Positions 7,976-16,805 are shown, numbered from the stretch's first letter. The stretch is DNA of 64,000 nt from an uncultured Paracoccaceae bacterium (GCA_938049225.1 CALICM010000004.1:1-64000); one strand, 5' to 3'. Program-made: numbers and translations. The notes: generated from the sequence alone by a model not told the origin.

Positions 7976-8925
7976 GACGCTGCCCTTTGCGGTCGCGCGT
8001 GATGAGCAGCCAGCCGTTCCGCCGCCGCCAGCGCGGCCGAGGTCATGATGTCAAGGTTTCCGGCATAAGACGGCAGGTAGTCGCCCGCGCCCTCGACCTC
8101 CAAAAAGACCGAAACCCTCTTGGCGTCAGTCACGGGCGATCCGGCGATGCGGCTGGCTTCTGCCTCGTCTATCGCCTCGGTCAACACTTCCTGCTTCAAT
8201 CGATAGCCGGGCACATAGTCGGCGACGTCCCGCACCATTCGCGCGACCGAGGATCTGATCGCCGTCGCATCGCCGCCAACGGACAGCGCATAGATCGTGC
8301 AACGCATCAGCAATGGCGGATCCGCCGGGTTGAGGACGATGATCGCCTTGCCGCGCCCCGCTCCGCCAAGCACGCGCAGCGCGTTCGCGGTTGTATCGGT
8401 AAACTCGTCAATGTTCGCCCGGGTGCCCGGCCCAGCCGAGCGGGACGAGATCGACGAAACGACCTCGGCGTAAGGTAGTTCTTTCGACACGGCGCCAATG
8501 GCCCGAACGATGGGGATCGTCGCCTGCCCGCCGCAGGTCACCATATTGATGTTCGGCGCGTCGATATGCTGGTCCATGTTCACCACCGGCACCAGATACG
8601 GCCCGACCGCGGCAGGGGTGAGGTCGATCATCCGTTTGCCGTGCCGGGCGCAAAGATCCGCATGCTTAGCATGAGCGCCGGCGCTGGTCGCATCGAAGAC
8701 GATATCGATATCGGCCCAGACATCGCTTGCGATTAGCCCGTCGATCCCCTGATGGGTGGTGAAAACGCCCAGGTCCCGCGCCATGCCCAGCCCCTCGGAT
8801 GCCGGATCGACACCGACCATCGCCGAGAGCGCCAGCGAATTTGACCGATGGGTGATCTTCATCATCAGATCAGCGCCGATGTTGCCGGATCCGAGGATCG
8901 CGCAGCGCGCCGGGCGGCCGATCAT
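7972..8925 (-). CDS. nbaJ: Acetaldehyde dehydrogenase (acetylating)
   Basis: The 317-residue product has the nucleotide-binding start [14 protein letters not shown], the motif [13 protein letters not shown] containing the catalytic Cys, and [17 protein letters not shown], as in MhpF/DmpF. It converts acetaldehyde, NAD and CoA to acetyl-CoA. The ATG used overlaps the preceding hydratase stop by four bases (ATGA). Longer in-frame starts would run deep into the neighbour and lack the family start. It is the dedicated partner of the aldolase, so acetaldehyde is likely channelled. Confidence 0.94.
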   Translation of the reverse strand: MIGRPARCAILGSGNIGADLMMKITHRSNSLALSAMVGVDPASEGLGMARDLGVFTTHQGIDGLIASDVWADIDIVFDATSAGAHAKHADLCARHGKRMIDLTPAAVGPYLVPVVNMDQHIDAPNINMVTCGGQATIPIVRAIGAVSKELPYAEVVSSISSRSAGPGTRANIDEFTDTTANALRVLGGAGRGKAIIVLNPADPPLLMRCTIYALSVGGDATAIRSSVARMVRDVADYVPGYRLKQEVLTEAIDEAEASRIAGSPVTDAKRVSVFLEVEGAGDYLPSYAGNLDIMTSAALAAAERLAAHHARPQRAAS

Positions 8926-9749
8926 TGTCCGTCCTCGCCCGTGAAGCTGCATCCCACCGGCGCGAACCCATCGACTGCCAGCACAAACCGGTGCCCGGCC
9001 GTAACGGGCACCATCGGCCCCAGGGCCCCGGACAGCACCACATCCCCGGCTTGCAGCGGCCGTCCGACCGCGGCCATCTTGCGCGCGAGCCAGCAGAGCG
9101 CCGTCAATGGATCGCCAAGGCAAGCTGCGCCTGACCCGGTCGAGACCTCCGCACCATTGGCCGAAAGCGTCATGCGGCAGGCAACCAGATCGACCTCGGA
9201 CAGCGCCACGCGATCGTCGCCAAGGACGTAGAGCCCCGACGAGGCGTTGTCGGCAATTGTGTCGGCAAGGCGAATGTCCCAGTCCCGGATCCGGCTGTCG
9301 ACAATCTCAAGTGCCGCAGTCGCATAGCCGACTGCGGCCGTCACCGCCTCGCGCGGCGCCTCCGGATTATCCACCCCGGCCGCCATAACGAAAGCGATCT
9401 CGCCTTCGATCTTTGGCTGGATCAGGGTCGAGATCGGAACCTTGCCACCATTCGGCACCGCCATATCGGCAAAAAGCATCCCATAGTCTGGCTGATCCAC
9501 GCCAAGCTGCGCCTGAACTGCCTTGGAGGTCAGCCCGATCTTCCGGCCGGTCAGTCGTTGCCCCTGTGCCAGCCGGAACGCCGTGTTTAACTCCTGCACC
9601 GCATAGGCCTCGTCGGCATCAGCGGCACCGATCAGATCACGCACGGGGGCAACTGGGCTGCGCGAAGCCAATGCTGCGCGCAGCTGCTGCGCCACTGCCT
9701 GGCGGGGGGATTGCCTGGCGGCGGGCGTAGTGTCGGCGGTCAGGCCCAT
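8922..9749 (-). CDS. mhpD: 2-oxopent-4-enoate (2-hydroxypentadienoate) hydratase
   Basis: A 275-residue member of the fumarylacetoacetate-hydrolase-like hydratase/decarboxylase family. It tracks MhpD well: [26 protein letters not shown], the metal ligands in [36 protein letters not shown] and [11 protein letters not shown]. It adds water to 2-hydroxypenta-2,4-dienoate, giving 4-hydroxy-2-oxovalerate. 4-oxalocrotonate decarboxylases belong to the same family, but motif order and spacing favour the hydratase. Only one family member is present, so a separate decarboxylase (NbaG) is missing from this window. Start MGLTAD lies 2 bases after the hydrolase stop. Confidence 0.85.
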   Translation of the reverse strand: MGLTADTTPAARQSPRQAVAQQLRAALASRSPVAPVRDLIGAADADEAYAVQELNTAFRLAQGQRLTGRKIGLTSKAVQAQLGVDQPDYGMLFADMAVPNGGKVPISTLIQPKIEGEIAFVMAAGVDNPEAPREAVTAAVGYATAALEIVDSRIRDWDIRLADTIADNASSGLYVLGDDRVALSEVDLVACRMTLSANGAEVSTGSGAACLGDPLTALCWLARKMAAVGRPLQAGDVVLSGALGPMVPVTAGHRFVLAVDGFAPVGCSFTGEDGQ

Positions 9750-9751
9750 AT

Positions 9752-10594
9752 TCAGATACCCCTCAGGAATGATTGGACAAGATGGCTGAACAGCTTGGGA
9801 TGCTCGATCATCGTCCAGTGGCCGCATTTGCCAATCACGTGCAGTTGCGCGTTGGGGATGAGCTGCGCCATGCGCCAAGACGCGTCGACAGGAATGATCC
9901 GATCGTCCCGCCCGTGGATCAGAAGCGCCTTATGGGGAAGCGACTTCAACGCCTCATCCCCAACGGCTAGCGCATCTAGCCACCGCTGGCGCGGCGCGGG
10001 GAACAGCGCGGCGTAGGCATCCTGGAACCCCGGCTGGTTCGACGCCTCGAACCGCAGATTCACCAGATCGTCTGTGATGAGTGCCGGGTCGTAGGCGAAA
10101 TTGAGAAGTACGTCGCGCATTGCTTTCGGCGAGGGCTCATAACCCCAGAGATCGTCCAGCGCCGGCGTCAACGGCATTTCGATCCCAGTGCTGCCCATCA
10201 GTACGAGCCGGTCGACGCGGTCCGGATAAGCCGTGGCGAACGAAAGCGCGACCGCCCCGCCAAAGGAGTTGCCGACGACGCTGACCCGCTTGATCCTCAA
10301 AGCGTCGAGAAGGCTCGCCACCTGATCGGTCCAGCTTTTCAGGAACTCGTACCGCCCGGCCCAGTCCGGTAGCTCAGTATAGCCGAAGCCCAACAGATCG
10401 GGCGCGATGACGCGAAAGCCGCCGCTCATCTGCGGGATAATCCCCCGCCAATTCGCCCAAGCGGTGACCCCCGGCCCCGAGCCATGCAGGAACAACACGC
10501 ACTCCGGACCTGCGCCCTCGTCGTGATAATGGGTCCGAAAATCCCCCGTCTGGATCAGAAATCCGTTGTTGTCGCTTTTCACCGGAGACCCCAT
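9752..10594 (-). CDS. Meta-cleavage C-C hydrolase (2-hydroxymuconate semialdehyde hydrolase type)
   Basis: A 280-residue alpha/beta hydrolase of MhpC/DmpD type. LFLHGSGPGVTAWANW holds the oxyanion hole. GNSFGG carries the nucleophile Ser, HGRDD the Asp and GKCGHWTMIEHP the His. Family enzymes cut 2-hydroxymuconate semialdehydes or dienediones to 2-hydroxypentadienoate and an acid. It is tied to ridA by a one-base overlap (TGATG) and followed by the hydratase after 2 bases, so it should act between deamination and hydration. The classical 2-aminomuconate pathway has no such hydrolase. Its presence suggests a hydrolytic, formate-releasing branch. A thioesterase role is an alternative. Confidence 0.85.
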   Translation of the reverse strand: MGSPVKSDNNGFLIQTGDFRTHYHDEGAGPECVLFLHGSGPGVTAWANWRGIIPQMSGGFRVIAPDLLGFGYTELPDWAGRYEFLKSWTDQVASLLDALRIKRVSVVGNSFGGAVALSFATAYPDRVDRLVLMGSTGIEMPLTPALDDLWGYEPSPKAMRDVLLNFAYDPALITDDLVNLRFEASNQPGFQDAYAALFPAPRQRWLDALAVGDEALKSLPHKALLIHGRDDRIIPVDASWRMAQLIPNAQLHVIGKCGHWTMIEHPKLFSHLVQSFLRGI

Positions 10595-11076
10595 CAGTTC
10601 TTAACCTGAACGATGAGTTCCGCCTCGACCGGAACGTCTACCGTCATCGTGTGGGAGTAGAGTGCGGCGCGCGCAGGCTTGCCGCGGTCAGGTCCAAAGA
10701 CCTCGACAAACAGGTCCGTGGTACCGTTCAGCACCCAGGGCGCCTCTTTGAAGTCGGGCGCGGAGTGCACATAGCCCACAAGCCGCACCATCCGAACGAC
10801 ATTATCCAGATCGCCGACCGCCTGCTTCATCTTGGCGATGAAGTTCAGCCCCATGTGCCGGGCCGATTTGTAGCCCTCCTCGACCGTCAAATCCTCGCCC
10901 AGCTTTCCCTTAATCGGGACGATGAACTCGCCGTCCGGTCCCGTGTCAAACCCGGCAGAGCCCGAGATGAAAAGAAGCTCGCGAACCTGTACATAGGGCG
11001 CGTAATTCGCCATCGGCACGGGCGGATTCGGCAGGGTAATCCCCAGCTCCTCCAAACGCCTCTCGGTCTCTCCCAT
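10594..11076 (-). CDS. nbaF: RidA/YjgF-family deaminase, probable 2-aminomuconate(-semialdehyde) deaminase
   Basis: A 160-residue RidA-family protein, with NYAPYVQVRELLFISGSAG near the N-terminus, the middle segment LDNVVRMVRLVGYV and the C-terminal PARAALYSHTMTVDVPVEAELIVQ. Known 2-aminomuconate deaminases belong to this family and hydrolyse enamine/imine groups. ATG at MGETERRLEEL follows AGGAAAG. It is the first gene of the minus-strand operon, divergent from marR. Because the next genes are a C-C hydrolase and a hydratase, it may deaminate the 6-semialdehyde itself to 2-hydroxymuconate semialdehyde (inference). Confidence 0.78.
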   Translation of the reverse strand: MGETERRLEELGITLPNPPVPMANYAPYVQVRELLFISGSAGFDTGPDGEFIVPIKGKLGEDLTVEEGYKSARHMGLNFIAKMKQAVGDLDNVVRMVRLVGYVHSAPDFKEAPWVLNGTTDLFVEVFGPDRGKPARAALYSHTMTVDVPVEAELIVQVKN

Positions 11077-11119
11077 GTCGACTTTCCTCGTCGTCCTATT
11101 TTTCATATTCTATTTTATA

Positions 11120-11134
11120 TTGTATTTCATATAA
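11120..11134. promoter_or_regulatory. AT-rich repeated site, copy 3
   Basis: TTGTATTTCATATAA lies in an AT-rich divergent promoter between ridA (start 11076) and marR (start 11192). Partial copies (TTTCATATT at 11101, ATTTTATAT beside it) abut it. The site is well placed to repress both directions, consistent with autoregulation by the adjacent MarR protein. Confidence 0.6.
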
Positions 11135-11191
11135 GTCAACATATGACATGGCGATTTTCGATTGCCGCCCCATACACGAGGAAGTAAGCTT

Positions 11192-11770
11192 ATGAATAAT
11201 TTGCGTCTGCTCTCGCGCTCTCCAGTCACATCGAAGAGTGAATCCCGGTCCGCATCTGGACGCCAACCATTTGAAGTAATGACTAAACCAATGCTCGAAA
11301 ACGCGCACGACGTCTATGACGACCAACCCCCTCCGGGAGATGAGTTCATCCAGAACTACCTCCCCTATCTTCTTGCGCGCGCAAGCAGCCGGATGTCGGC
11401 CGAGTTTCACGAGCGGGTCAAAAACGCCGGCTACAGCGTGCCCTTCTGGCGGGTCATGGGCGCGATTCCGCCCGAAGGCGGGCTGTCGGTCTCGGACCTC
11501 GTCAATCGGACGATGCTGGGCCAGCCGACATTGACCAAGATTATCATGCGGATGGAGGACGCGGGGCTGATCTACAAGCAGATCTCGACCCAGGACGCCC
11601 GCCGTACCGAGATCGCGCTGACCGACTTTGGCCGGCAGGAGGTCGACCGTTTGATCAAGGCGGCCAAACGTCATGAGAAGAAAGTGCTGATGGATATGGA
11701 CGAGGGCTCGGTCGAGAACCTCAAGGAAGCCATTCGATTTCTGATCGCGCGGCTTGAGCCGGAAATCTGA
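11192..11770 (+). CDS. MarR-family regulator of the aromatic catabolic region
   Basis: A 192-residue winged-helix regulator. After a variable N-terminus come FIQNYLPYLLARASSRMSAEF, the recognition region DLVNRTMLGQPTLTKIIMRME and the wing AGLIYKQISTQDARRTEIALT, typical of MarR proteins that sense aromatic acids or their CoA esters. The start has GAGGAAG before it; ATG at 11279 is an alternative, since the first 29 residues are not conserved-looking. It lies between the two catabolic operons and divergent from the first. The repeated site TTATATTTCATATAA near five promoters is the likely target. Confidence 0.88.
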   Translation: MNNLRLLSRSPVTSKSESRSASGRQPFEVMTKPMLENAHDVYDDQPPPGDEFIQNYLPYLLARASSRMSAEFHERVKNAGYSVPFWRVMGAIPPEGGLSVSDLVNRTMLGQPTLTKIIMRMEDAGLIYKQISTQDARRTEIALTDFGRQEVDRLIKAAKRHEKKVLMDMDEGSVENLKEAIRFLIARLEPEI

Positions 11771-11840
11771 CTCCAGAAGTGACTCTCGCGCCATTGACAG
11801 AGGTCTGAAATCTCGACCACTGGCATCACCCGAAGCGGTT

Positions 11841-13310
11841 TCAGAGTAGCGCCGCCAGGTCTGACTTCAGGATCTTGCCCATGCCGTTTCTCGGCAGCGC
11901 GTCCACAAAATGGATCTCCTTGGGCCATTTGATGCGTGAGAGCTTGCCGTCATAGCAGGCGATCAGGTCGTCCGCCGTCGCCGAGGCCGAGCTGTGCAGT
12001 TCGACAAACGCGACCGGCACTTCGCCCCAGCGCCTGTGCGATTTCCCGACCACCGCCACTGCCTTCACTGCGGCGTGGTTCTGCAGCACACCCTCGACTT
12101 CCGCCGAATAGATATTCTCGCCGCCGGAGATGATCAGACCCTTCTTCCGGTCGACAACCCAGAAATAGCCGTCCTCGTCCACGTATCCGACATCCCCGGT
12201 ACGAAACCACCCGTCGTGTAGCGCGTCGCGGGTCGCAGCCTCGTTGCGCCAATAGCCGGTCATCACATTGGGCCCACGCACAACGATCTCGCCCCGCTCG
12301 CCCACCGCACTGGGCTGCCCGTCAGCGTCAACGATCCGCACATCGCAATGCAGGACCGGCTTGCCGCAAGACCCGATCCGCTCGAACGCATCGCGCGGAT
12401 CGAGGCACAGCGAGGTCGGGCAGGTTTCGGTCGTGCCATACACCTGGCTGACCGGCACACCCCGGTCATGCAGTGCCTGGATCAGCGGCAGGGGCACGAT
12501 TGAGGATCCAGTGTTCACCAACCGTAGGCTGGACAGATCGCAGGCCGCCCAGCCCTCGGCCCCCGTCAAGGCCTGGATTTGCGCGGGCACAAGCGTGATC
12601 AGGCTCGGCCGTCGCGTTTCGATCCGCTCGAGTGTCCGCGCGACATCGAATTTCTCCTCAAGCACCACGCATCCGCCCTGATGCAGCGTGGGCAAGGTCA
12701 GCAGGTTCAGGCCACCCCCATGAAACAGCGGGATGGTGGTCAGCGTCACGTCCCGCGCTGTGACCCCATACATCGCGATACCGTTCAGGATGTTGATCCG
12801 AAGCGCCCCGTGGCTCAGCACCGCGCCCTTGGGCCGCCCGGTCGTGCCGGAGGTATAGACGATCAATAGCGGCGCGTCGTCGCTCAGGTCCACTGCCGCG
12901 TCGCCCTCACCCGACACCCCTTCAAGCGTCGACGCAGGCGTGACGGCGCATCCGTTGGGCGCGACCTCGGCCAGCATCTCGATGAACTTGTCGTCGGCAA
13001 AGCAAACCTTCGGATCGCTGTCCTCTAGCAGAAAGGCGTATTCCGCGGGCGCGAGCCGAGTGTTGAGCGGGGCAAAGATCGCACCAAGCCGGGCGCAGGC
13101 AAAGAGCAGCACCAGGATGCGCGGATTGTTCAACCCGACATAGGCGACGCGGTCGCCCCGCTTCACCCCATAATCCTCGCGCAGATGCCGGGCAATAGAT
13201 ACCGCCCAGCCGGCCATCTCGCCATACGTGATGGTGCGGTCGTCGAAAACAATCGCTGGATCAGGGCCGATCCTGTCGCCCTGCCTGGCCAGCCAGTCGA
13301 AAAAATTCAT
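11841..13310 (-). CDS. Acyl/aryl-CoA ligase (AMP-forming)
   Basis: A 489-residue class I adenylate-forming enzyme. The P-loop-like motif is IVYTSGTTGRPKGAVLSH, followed by VYGTTETCPT, then GWFRTGDVGYVDEDGYFWV with the hinge motif DRKKGLIISGGENIYS and the C-terminal catalytic Lys region PRNGMGKILKSDL. It would activate a carboxylic acid as a CoA thioester. Start MNFFDWLARQG follows GAGG; an upstream in-frame extension is low-complexity. It is last in the nicX-hydrolase-dehydrogenase operon, so the acid is presumably the initial aromatic or a pathway intermediate. An anthranilate-like substrate is attractive, but the sequence does not prove it. Confidence 0.88.
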   Translation of the reverse strand: MNFFDWLARQGDRIGPDPAIVFDDRTITYGEMAGWAVSIARHLREDYGVKRGDRVAYVGLNNPRILVLLFACARLGAIFAPLNTRLAPAEYAFLLEDSDPKVCFADDKFIEMLAEVAPNGCAVTPASTLEGVSGEGDAAVDLSDDAPLLIVYTSGTTGRPKGAVLSHGALRINILNGIAMYGVTARDVTLTTIPLFHGGGLNLLTLPTLHQGGCVVLEEKFDVARTLERIETRRPSLITLVPAQIQALTGAEGWAACDLSSLRLVNTGSSIVPLPLIQALHDRGVPVSQVYGTTETCPTSLCLDPRDAFERIGSCGKPVLHCDVRIVDADGQPSAVGERGEIVVRGPNVMTGYWRNEAATRDALHDGWFRTGDVGYVDEDGYFWVVDRKKGLIISGGENIYSAEVEGVLQNHAAVKAVAVVGKSHRRWGEVPVAFVELHSSASATADDLIACYDGKLSRIKWPKEIHFVDALPRNGMGKILKSDLAALL

Positions 13311-13439
13311 CTTTTTATCCTCGGCTCGGTGTCGCGGGCCAGCGGCCGAGCGGATTTCGGCTGGCCGGAGTTCGGCGCGGCTGGGGTCTGGTTGCGGGGG
13401 CGGACCAGCGCGACATGCGCACTGACCCACCCGATCTGA

Positions 13440-14765
13440 TCAATCCTTCTCGCCCGGCTCGTAGAGGCTCTCATGACCAAGCCGCCGCTCGATAATCTCG
13501 GCCGTCCAGGGCAACATCAGTGAACCGCAGCGGCTTTCGCGATAGATCCGCTCAAGCGGGAAGGATTTCAGCAACGTCCGTCCGCCGCAGGTGCGCAGCG
13601 CAAGCGAGGCGATCTCGTTGCAGTTCTCCATAATCGTGTATTGTGCCGCATAGCAGCTTAGCCGCTCGTCCTTGGTTGGATTCGGCTTGGCCTCGCGCGT
13701 CGTCTTCTCGAACATCGCGCGCGCGTTCTCCAGCAGCAGGCGCATCTTTGCGATCGCATACTGCTTCTCTGGCACTTTGCGCGACTTACCTAAAACGCCG
13801 GGCACCTCACCGCGCAGGTATTTTACCGTGAAATCGAACGCGCCCTGGGCAACCCCCATATAACTGGGTGACAAGCTGAAGAAGAGATGCGGCCAGTTCA
13901 GCGCCACCTTGTGGTAGACACCAACCGGCATCAGCTGCAACTGGTCGGGCACGAACACATTATCCAGCTTCAGGTTGCGCGAAACCGTGGCGCGCATCCC
14001 CATCGGATCCCAATCGCCAAAGATCTCGAACCCCTCGGTATCCCCCGGAACGGCCAGATAGACCGAATTGGTGACGCTCAAGTCCCCATCGCCCTCGTCC
14101 ACCGAGCAGACCATCGAGTAGAAGGTCGCCGCACCCGAAAGCGACGCGAAATGCTTCATGCCGCTGACCAGCCATCCCCCGTCAACCCGTTTCGCGGTCG
14201 TGCCGAAAGGCGCCTTGCCTGCAGCGGCGGCAGTATTGGGCTCCGAAAACGGCTGCGCAAAGATTACGCCATCATCCAACACTCGTTTGTAAACGAAGGC
14301 CCGGTTCGCGTGTTGCATCCGGCGCTCGTCATCCGGCAACTCGATGTCGTCCGACGCTTGGCCGATCCACAGCAACGTCGCGCAGTGCATGTTGAAGGTC
14401 AGCGCCGTGGCACCGCACCAGCGGCCGATCTCGGCAGAGATATGGCAATAGGTCTCGTAACTCGCGCCCACACCGCCGTATTCCTTCGGGATGACAAGGC
14501 CCAGAAACCCGGCATCCCGCAGGTCTTGGTAGTTCGCATGCGGGAAAGACGCCTCGGCGTCATACTGCGGTGCGCGATCGGCGAACCGGGTCTCGCCTAG
14601 CTCTCGAGCGATAGCGAGAAGCGCGTCACGGTCCATGTCACTGATGGCAACCGGGCCGGTCCAAGGCGACGGCGCGTCGCCGCTGTTTACAGAATCTGGG
14701 TCTGCGGACGCGTGCCCATTGAGCGGCGCGGCCTCGGCGAGCATAACTGACGATTGTTTGGACAC
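13440..14765 (-). CDS. Acyl-CoA-dehydrogenase-fold flavoprotein without the usual catalytic Glu
   Basis: A 441-residue protein with the acyl-CoA dehydrogenase fold. The N-terminal helical part contains LGLVIPKEYGGVGASYETYCHI, the middle FAQPFSEPNTAAAAG, then SGMKHFASLSGAATFYS and the C-terminal LRTCGGRTLLKSFPLERIYRE. Where true dehydrogenases have the catalytic Glu (IYEGT), this protein reads RCGSLMLPWTAEI, so it probably does not do alpha,beta-dehydrogenation. Family members with such changes act as two-component flavin monooxygenases, for example IacA- or DszC-like proteins. A flavin reductase is encoded nearby, divergent from this operon. Hydroxylation of an aryl-CoA made by the adjacent ligase is a reasonable hypothesis. 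Confidence 0.8.
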   Translation of the reverse strand: MSKQSSVMLAEAAPLNGHASADPDSVNSGDAPSPWTGPVAISDMDRDALLAIARELGETRFADRAPQYDAEASFPHANYQDLRDAGFLGLVIPKEYGGVGASYETYCHISAEIGRWCGATALTFNMHCATLLWIGQASDDIELPDDERRMQHANRAFVYKRVLDDGVIFAQPFSEPNTAAAAGKAPFGTTAKRVDGGWLVSGMKHFASLSGAATFYSMVCSVDEGDGDLSVTNSVYLAVPGDTEGFEIFGDWDPMGMRATVSRNLKLDNVFVPDQLQLMPVGVYHKVALNWPHLFFSLSPSYMGVAQGAFDFTVKYLRGEVPGVLGKSRKVPEKQYAIAKMRLLLENARAMFEKTTREAKPNPTKDERLSCYAAQYTIMENCNEIASLALRTCGGRTLLKSFPLERIYRESRCGSLMLPWTAEIIERRLGHESLYEPGEKD

Positions 14766-14775
14766 GTGCGTCTCC

Positions 14776-15555
14776 TTAGACTTTGGAAAGGAATTGTACG
14801 ACCACGTTGTTGAACGCGTCGGATGCTTCGAAGTTCGCCAAGTGCCCGATGCCCGGAAAGACGACGGTCTCGGAACCGGCGATCTTGCCTGCCATCTTCT
14901 CCATGACCGGTAGGGGCGCGTTCTTGTCCTGCTCGCCCGCGATCAGAAGCGTCGGGACCGCGATCTTGGGCAGGTTTTCCCGTCCCTCGAAGGTGACGAG
15001 GTTCCGCATCGCGGTCTTGTAGGTCCCTACGGGGACTCCGGCCATACAGCGGACCGCCTGGGCGACGCCCTCAGGGGCGGCGCTTTCACCCACCATCCCC
15101 GGCACGAATTTGGCCGCGAAATCCGGCATGGTCATGTTATGGGCGTCGAAGGGTTCGAACCGGTCGCGGATGAACGCCTTCTGCCAGTCGCCATCGGGCT
15201 TGCCGAATGCGGGGCTGGTGGCCGACAGCACCGCCGCCCTGACCCGCTCTGGCCGATGCGCCAGATAGCTCTGGGCGACCATCCCGCCCATCGAATGACC
15301 GACCAGCACGGCCCGCGCGACACCCAGAGTGTCCAGGGTGGCCGAGACCGCATCACGCAGATCGGCCCAGGTCAGCGCCGGGGGCGTCGGCGTGCCGCCA
15401 TAACCAGGACAGTCAATCGCGACAAAGCGCCATCCGGCCTCCACAACCGCCGCTTTTTGGAGATTCCAACTGCTGGCGTCACCCCCGACACCGTGGAGAA
15501 ACACCATCGTGTCCGGCCCGTCGCCGCAGGTCGTGAATGAATGTTGAAGGGTCAC
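14776..15555 (-). CDS. Alpha/beta hydrolase, NicD- or enol-lactonase-like
   Basis: A 259-residue alpha/beta hydrolase. The oxyanion segment is FLHGVGGDASSW, the nucleophile elbow GHSMGGMVAQSY, the Asp lies in LLIAGEQDKNAP and the His in FPGIGHLANFEA. This organisation is shared by 3-oxoadipate enol-lactonase and by N-formylmaleamate deformylase (NicD). Its gene overlaps the NicX-like dioxygenase by four bases. In the nicotinate pathway NicD directly follows NicX, so a deformylase acting on the ring-opened product is the favoured guess. A thioesterase is a second option, given the CoA ligase in the same operon. Confidence 0.75.
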   Translation of the reverse strand: MTLQHSFTTCGDGPDTMVFLHGVGGDASSWNLQKAAVVEAGWRFVAIDCPGYGGTPTPPALTWADLRDAVSATLDTLGVARAVLVGHSMGGMVAQSYLAHRPERVRAAVLSATSPAFGKPDGDWQKAFIRDRFEPFDAHNMTMPDFAAKFVPGMVGESAAPEGVAQAVRCMAGVPVGTYKTAMRNLVTFEGRENLPKIAVPTLLIAGEQDKNAPLPVMEKMAGKIAGSETVVFPGIGHLANFEASDAFNNVVVQFLSKV

Positions 15556-16599
15556 GCCAGTTCCCCCACCAACTGGCCCCGTTCGATCACATGGGTGTTG
15601 TCCACATAGAGTGTGCAGTCCTTCAGCGGCAGGTCGAAATGACCAAGCGTGTAGCGATCGACCACTTCATTCGCTCCGGTGGAATAGAGGAAATTGCCCG
15701 CGAAAACCCGCTGTTCGGTACAGTTCAAGTCCGCGCGGTCATACATCGCCATCGCGTCCCAGCGGGCCTCTTTGTTCATACCCCAACCGACATGCGAGAC
15801 GGCATAGGCCTCCCGGTCGCCCCAGGCGGCGAAATAGCTGCGCATGAGATCGGCATCGAGGCCCTTGCCCTCGATCTCTTTGATGAAGTCGTCCTTGATT
15901 TGCAGCGTGACCGGGCTCTCCAGAAACCGCTTGAAGGTCAGGTTCTGATCGCCGGCATTCAGTACCAACCGCCCATTGACGGCATCGCGGCGCGGGAAAC
16001 ACAGGTACAGCCCGCCGGGCCAGTGTGTGATCGTGCCGAGGGTCGAGGTGTAGCCCCAGCCCGAGCCCACAAGCGCCCCGTCGATGGTGATCTCCAGGTC
16101 GGTGCCCGCGTCCGAGGTTACACTCATCGTCTTACCGGACTTCATTATCTTTGTGCCGATCTTGACGCGGTCCTTGAGGTCGGCGTCCGAGGTCACCCGC
16201 TCAAGGATCTCGCGATGCTCGTTGGAAATCACCAGCACACGCGAACCCGCCTTCATGATCTCCGCCAGTTCCGGCGCATGGAGCATCGCCTCAACCGTCA
16301 GATCCGCGATGAACACGCCGCTGGTGAGCGCTTTCATCGCGGGCACTAGGCCGCAGATACTATCGGTCGCGCCGGTGGAGCGGATCGGCGCCGGCGCGCG
16401 TTGGGGCGGGGTCGGCACCACCACATGAACCGGATTGGCGCCAATGCGTAGCAGCGCCAGTTCGGCAAGCTGGACGTTCAATTGCCGCGACTGGGTTTCT
16501 GGAGAGAATTACGACCGGATCGCCCGGCTTCACGGCGCATTTCTCGAAAACATCGGCGAAGGCGTCGATCCACTTCCCTTCAATGCGATCGTTGTGCAT
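15552..16599 (-). pseudogene. NicX-like 2,5-dihydroxypyridine dioxygenase, frameshifted
   Basis: The main frame codes a protein close to NicX (2,5-dihydroxypyridine 5,6-dioxygenase), with VSHVGWGMNKEARWDAMAM, QRVFAGNFLYSTGANE and LGHFDLPLKDCTLYVDN. The N-terminal part, beginning MHNDRIEGKWIDAFADVFEK, is in another frame. The two join if a single A near 16500 is removed, giving VVILSETQSRQLNVQLAEL. As read, the gene is interrupted after about 33 codons. Start ATG at 16599 has GGAG before it; ATG at 16611 is an alternative. Either the gene is inactivated or the base is a sequencing error. The rest of the frame is clean, so any mutation is recent. Confidence 0.8.
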
Positions 16600-16615
16600 T
16601 ACCCACTCCATCTCA

Positions 16616-16630
16616 TCATATGAATAATTA
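16616..16630. promoter_or_regulatory. AT-rich repeated site, copy 4
   Basis: On the minus strand TAATTATTCATATGA, matching the core TTCATAT of the shared site. It lies just before the NicX-like gene start, where a bound repressor would block the second catabolic operon. It is more degenerate than copies 2 and 3. Confidence 0.4.
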
Positions 16631-16790
16631 TATAATAAATAAACTATGTCTGCAAGAGGAAGTTTGAGTCCCGTATGCGGAACCACACCGGTCCCGTCGA
16701 AGGGGGCAGCAGGCAGCACAAAAGTCGGCTTGGACCTGCACCCCACCGTCGCAGGTACGTATTCAACGCCCGCCCAAAGGCACAAGTGAT

Positions 16791-16805
16791 ATATATGAAA
16801 AAGAA
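16791..16805. promoter_or_regulatory. AT-rich repeated site, copy 5
   Basis: On the minus strand TTCTTTTTCATATAT, in the leader of the flavin reductase gene 47-61 bases before its start. It shares the TTTCATAT core with the other four copies. Confidence 0.4.
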
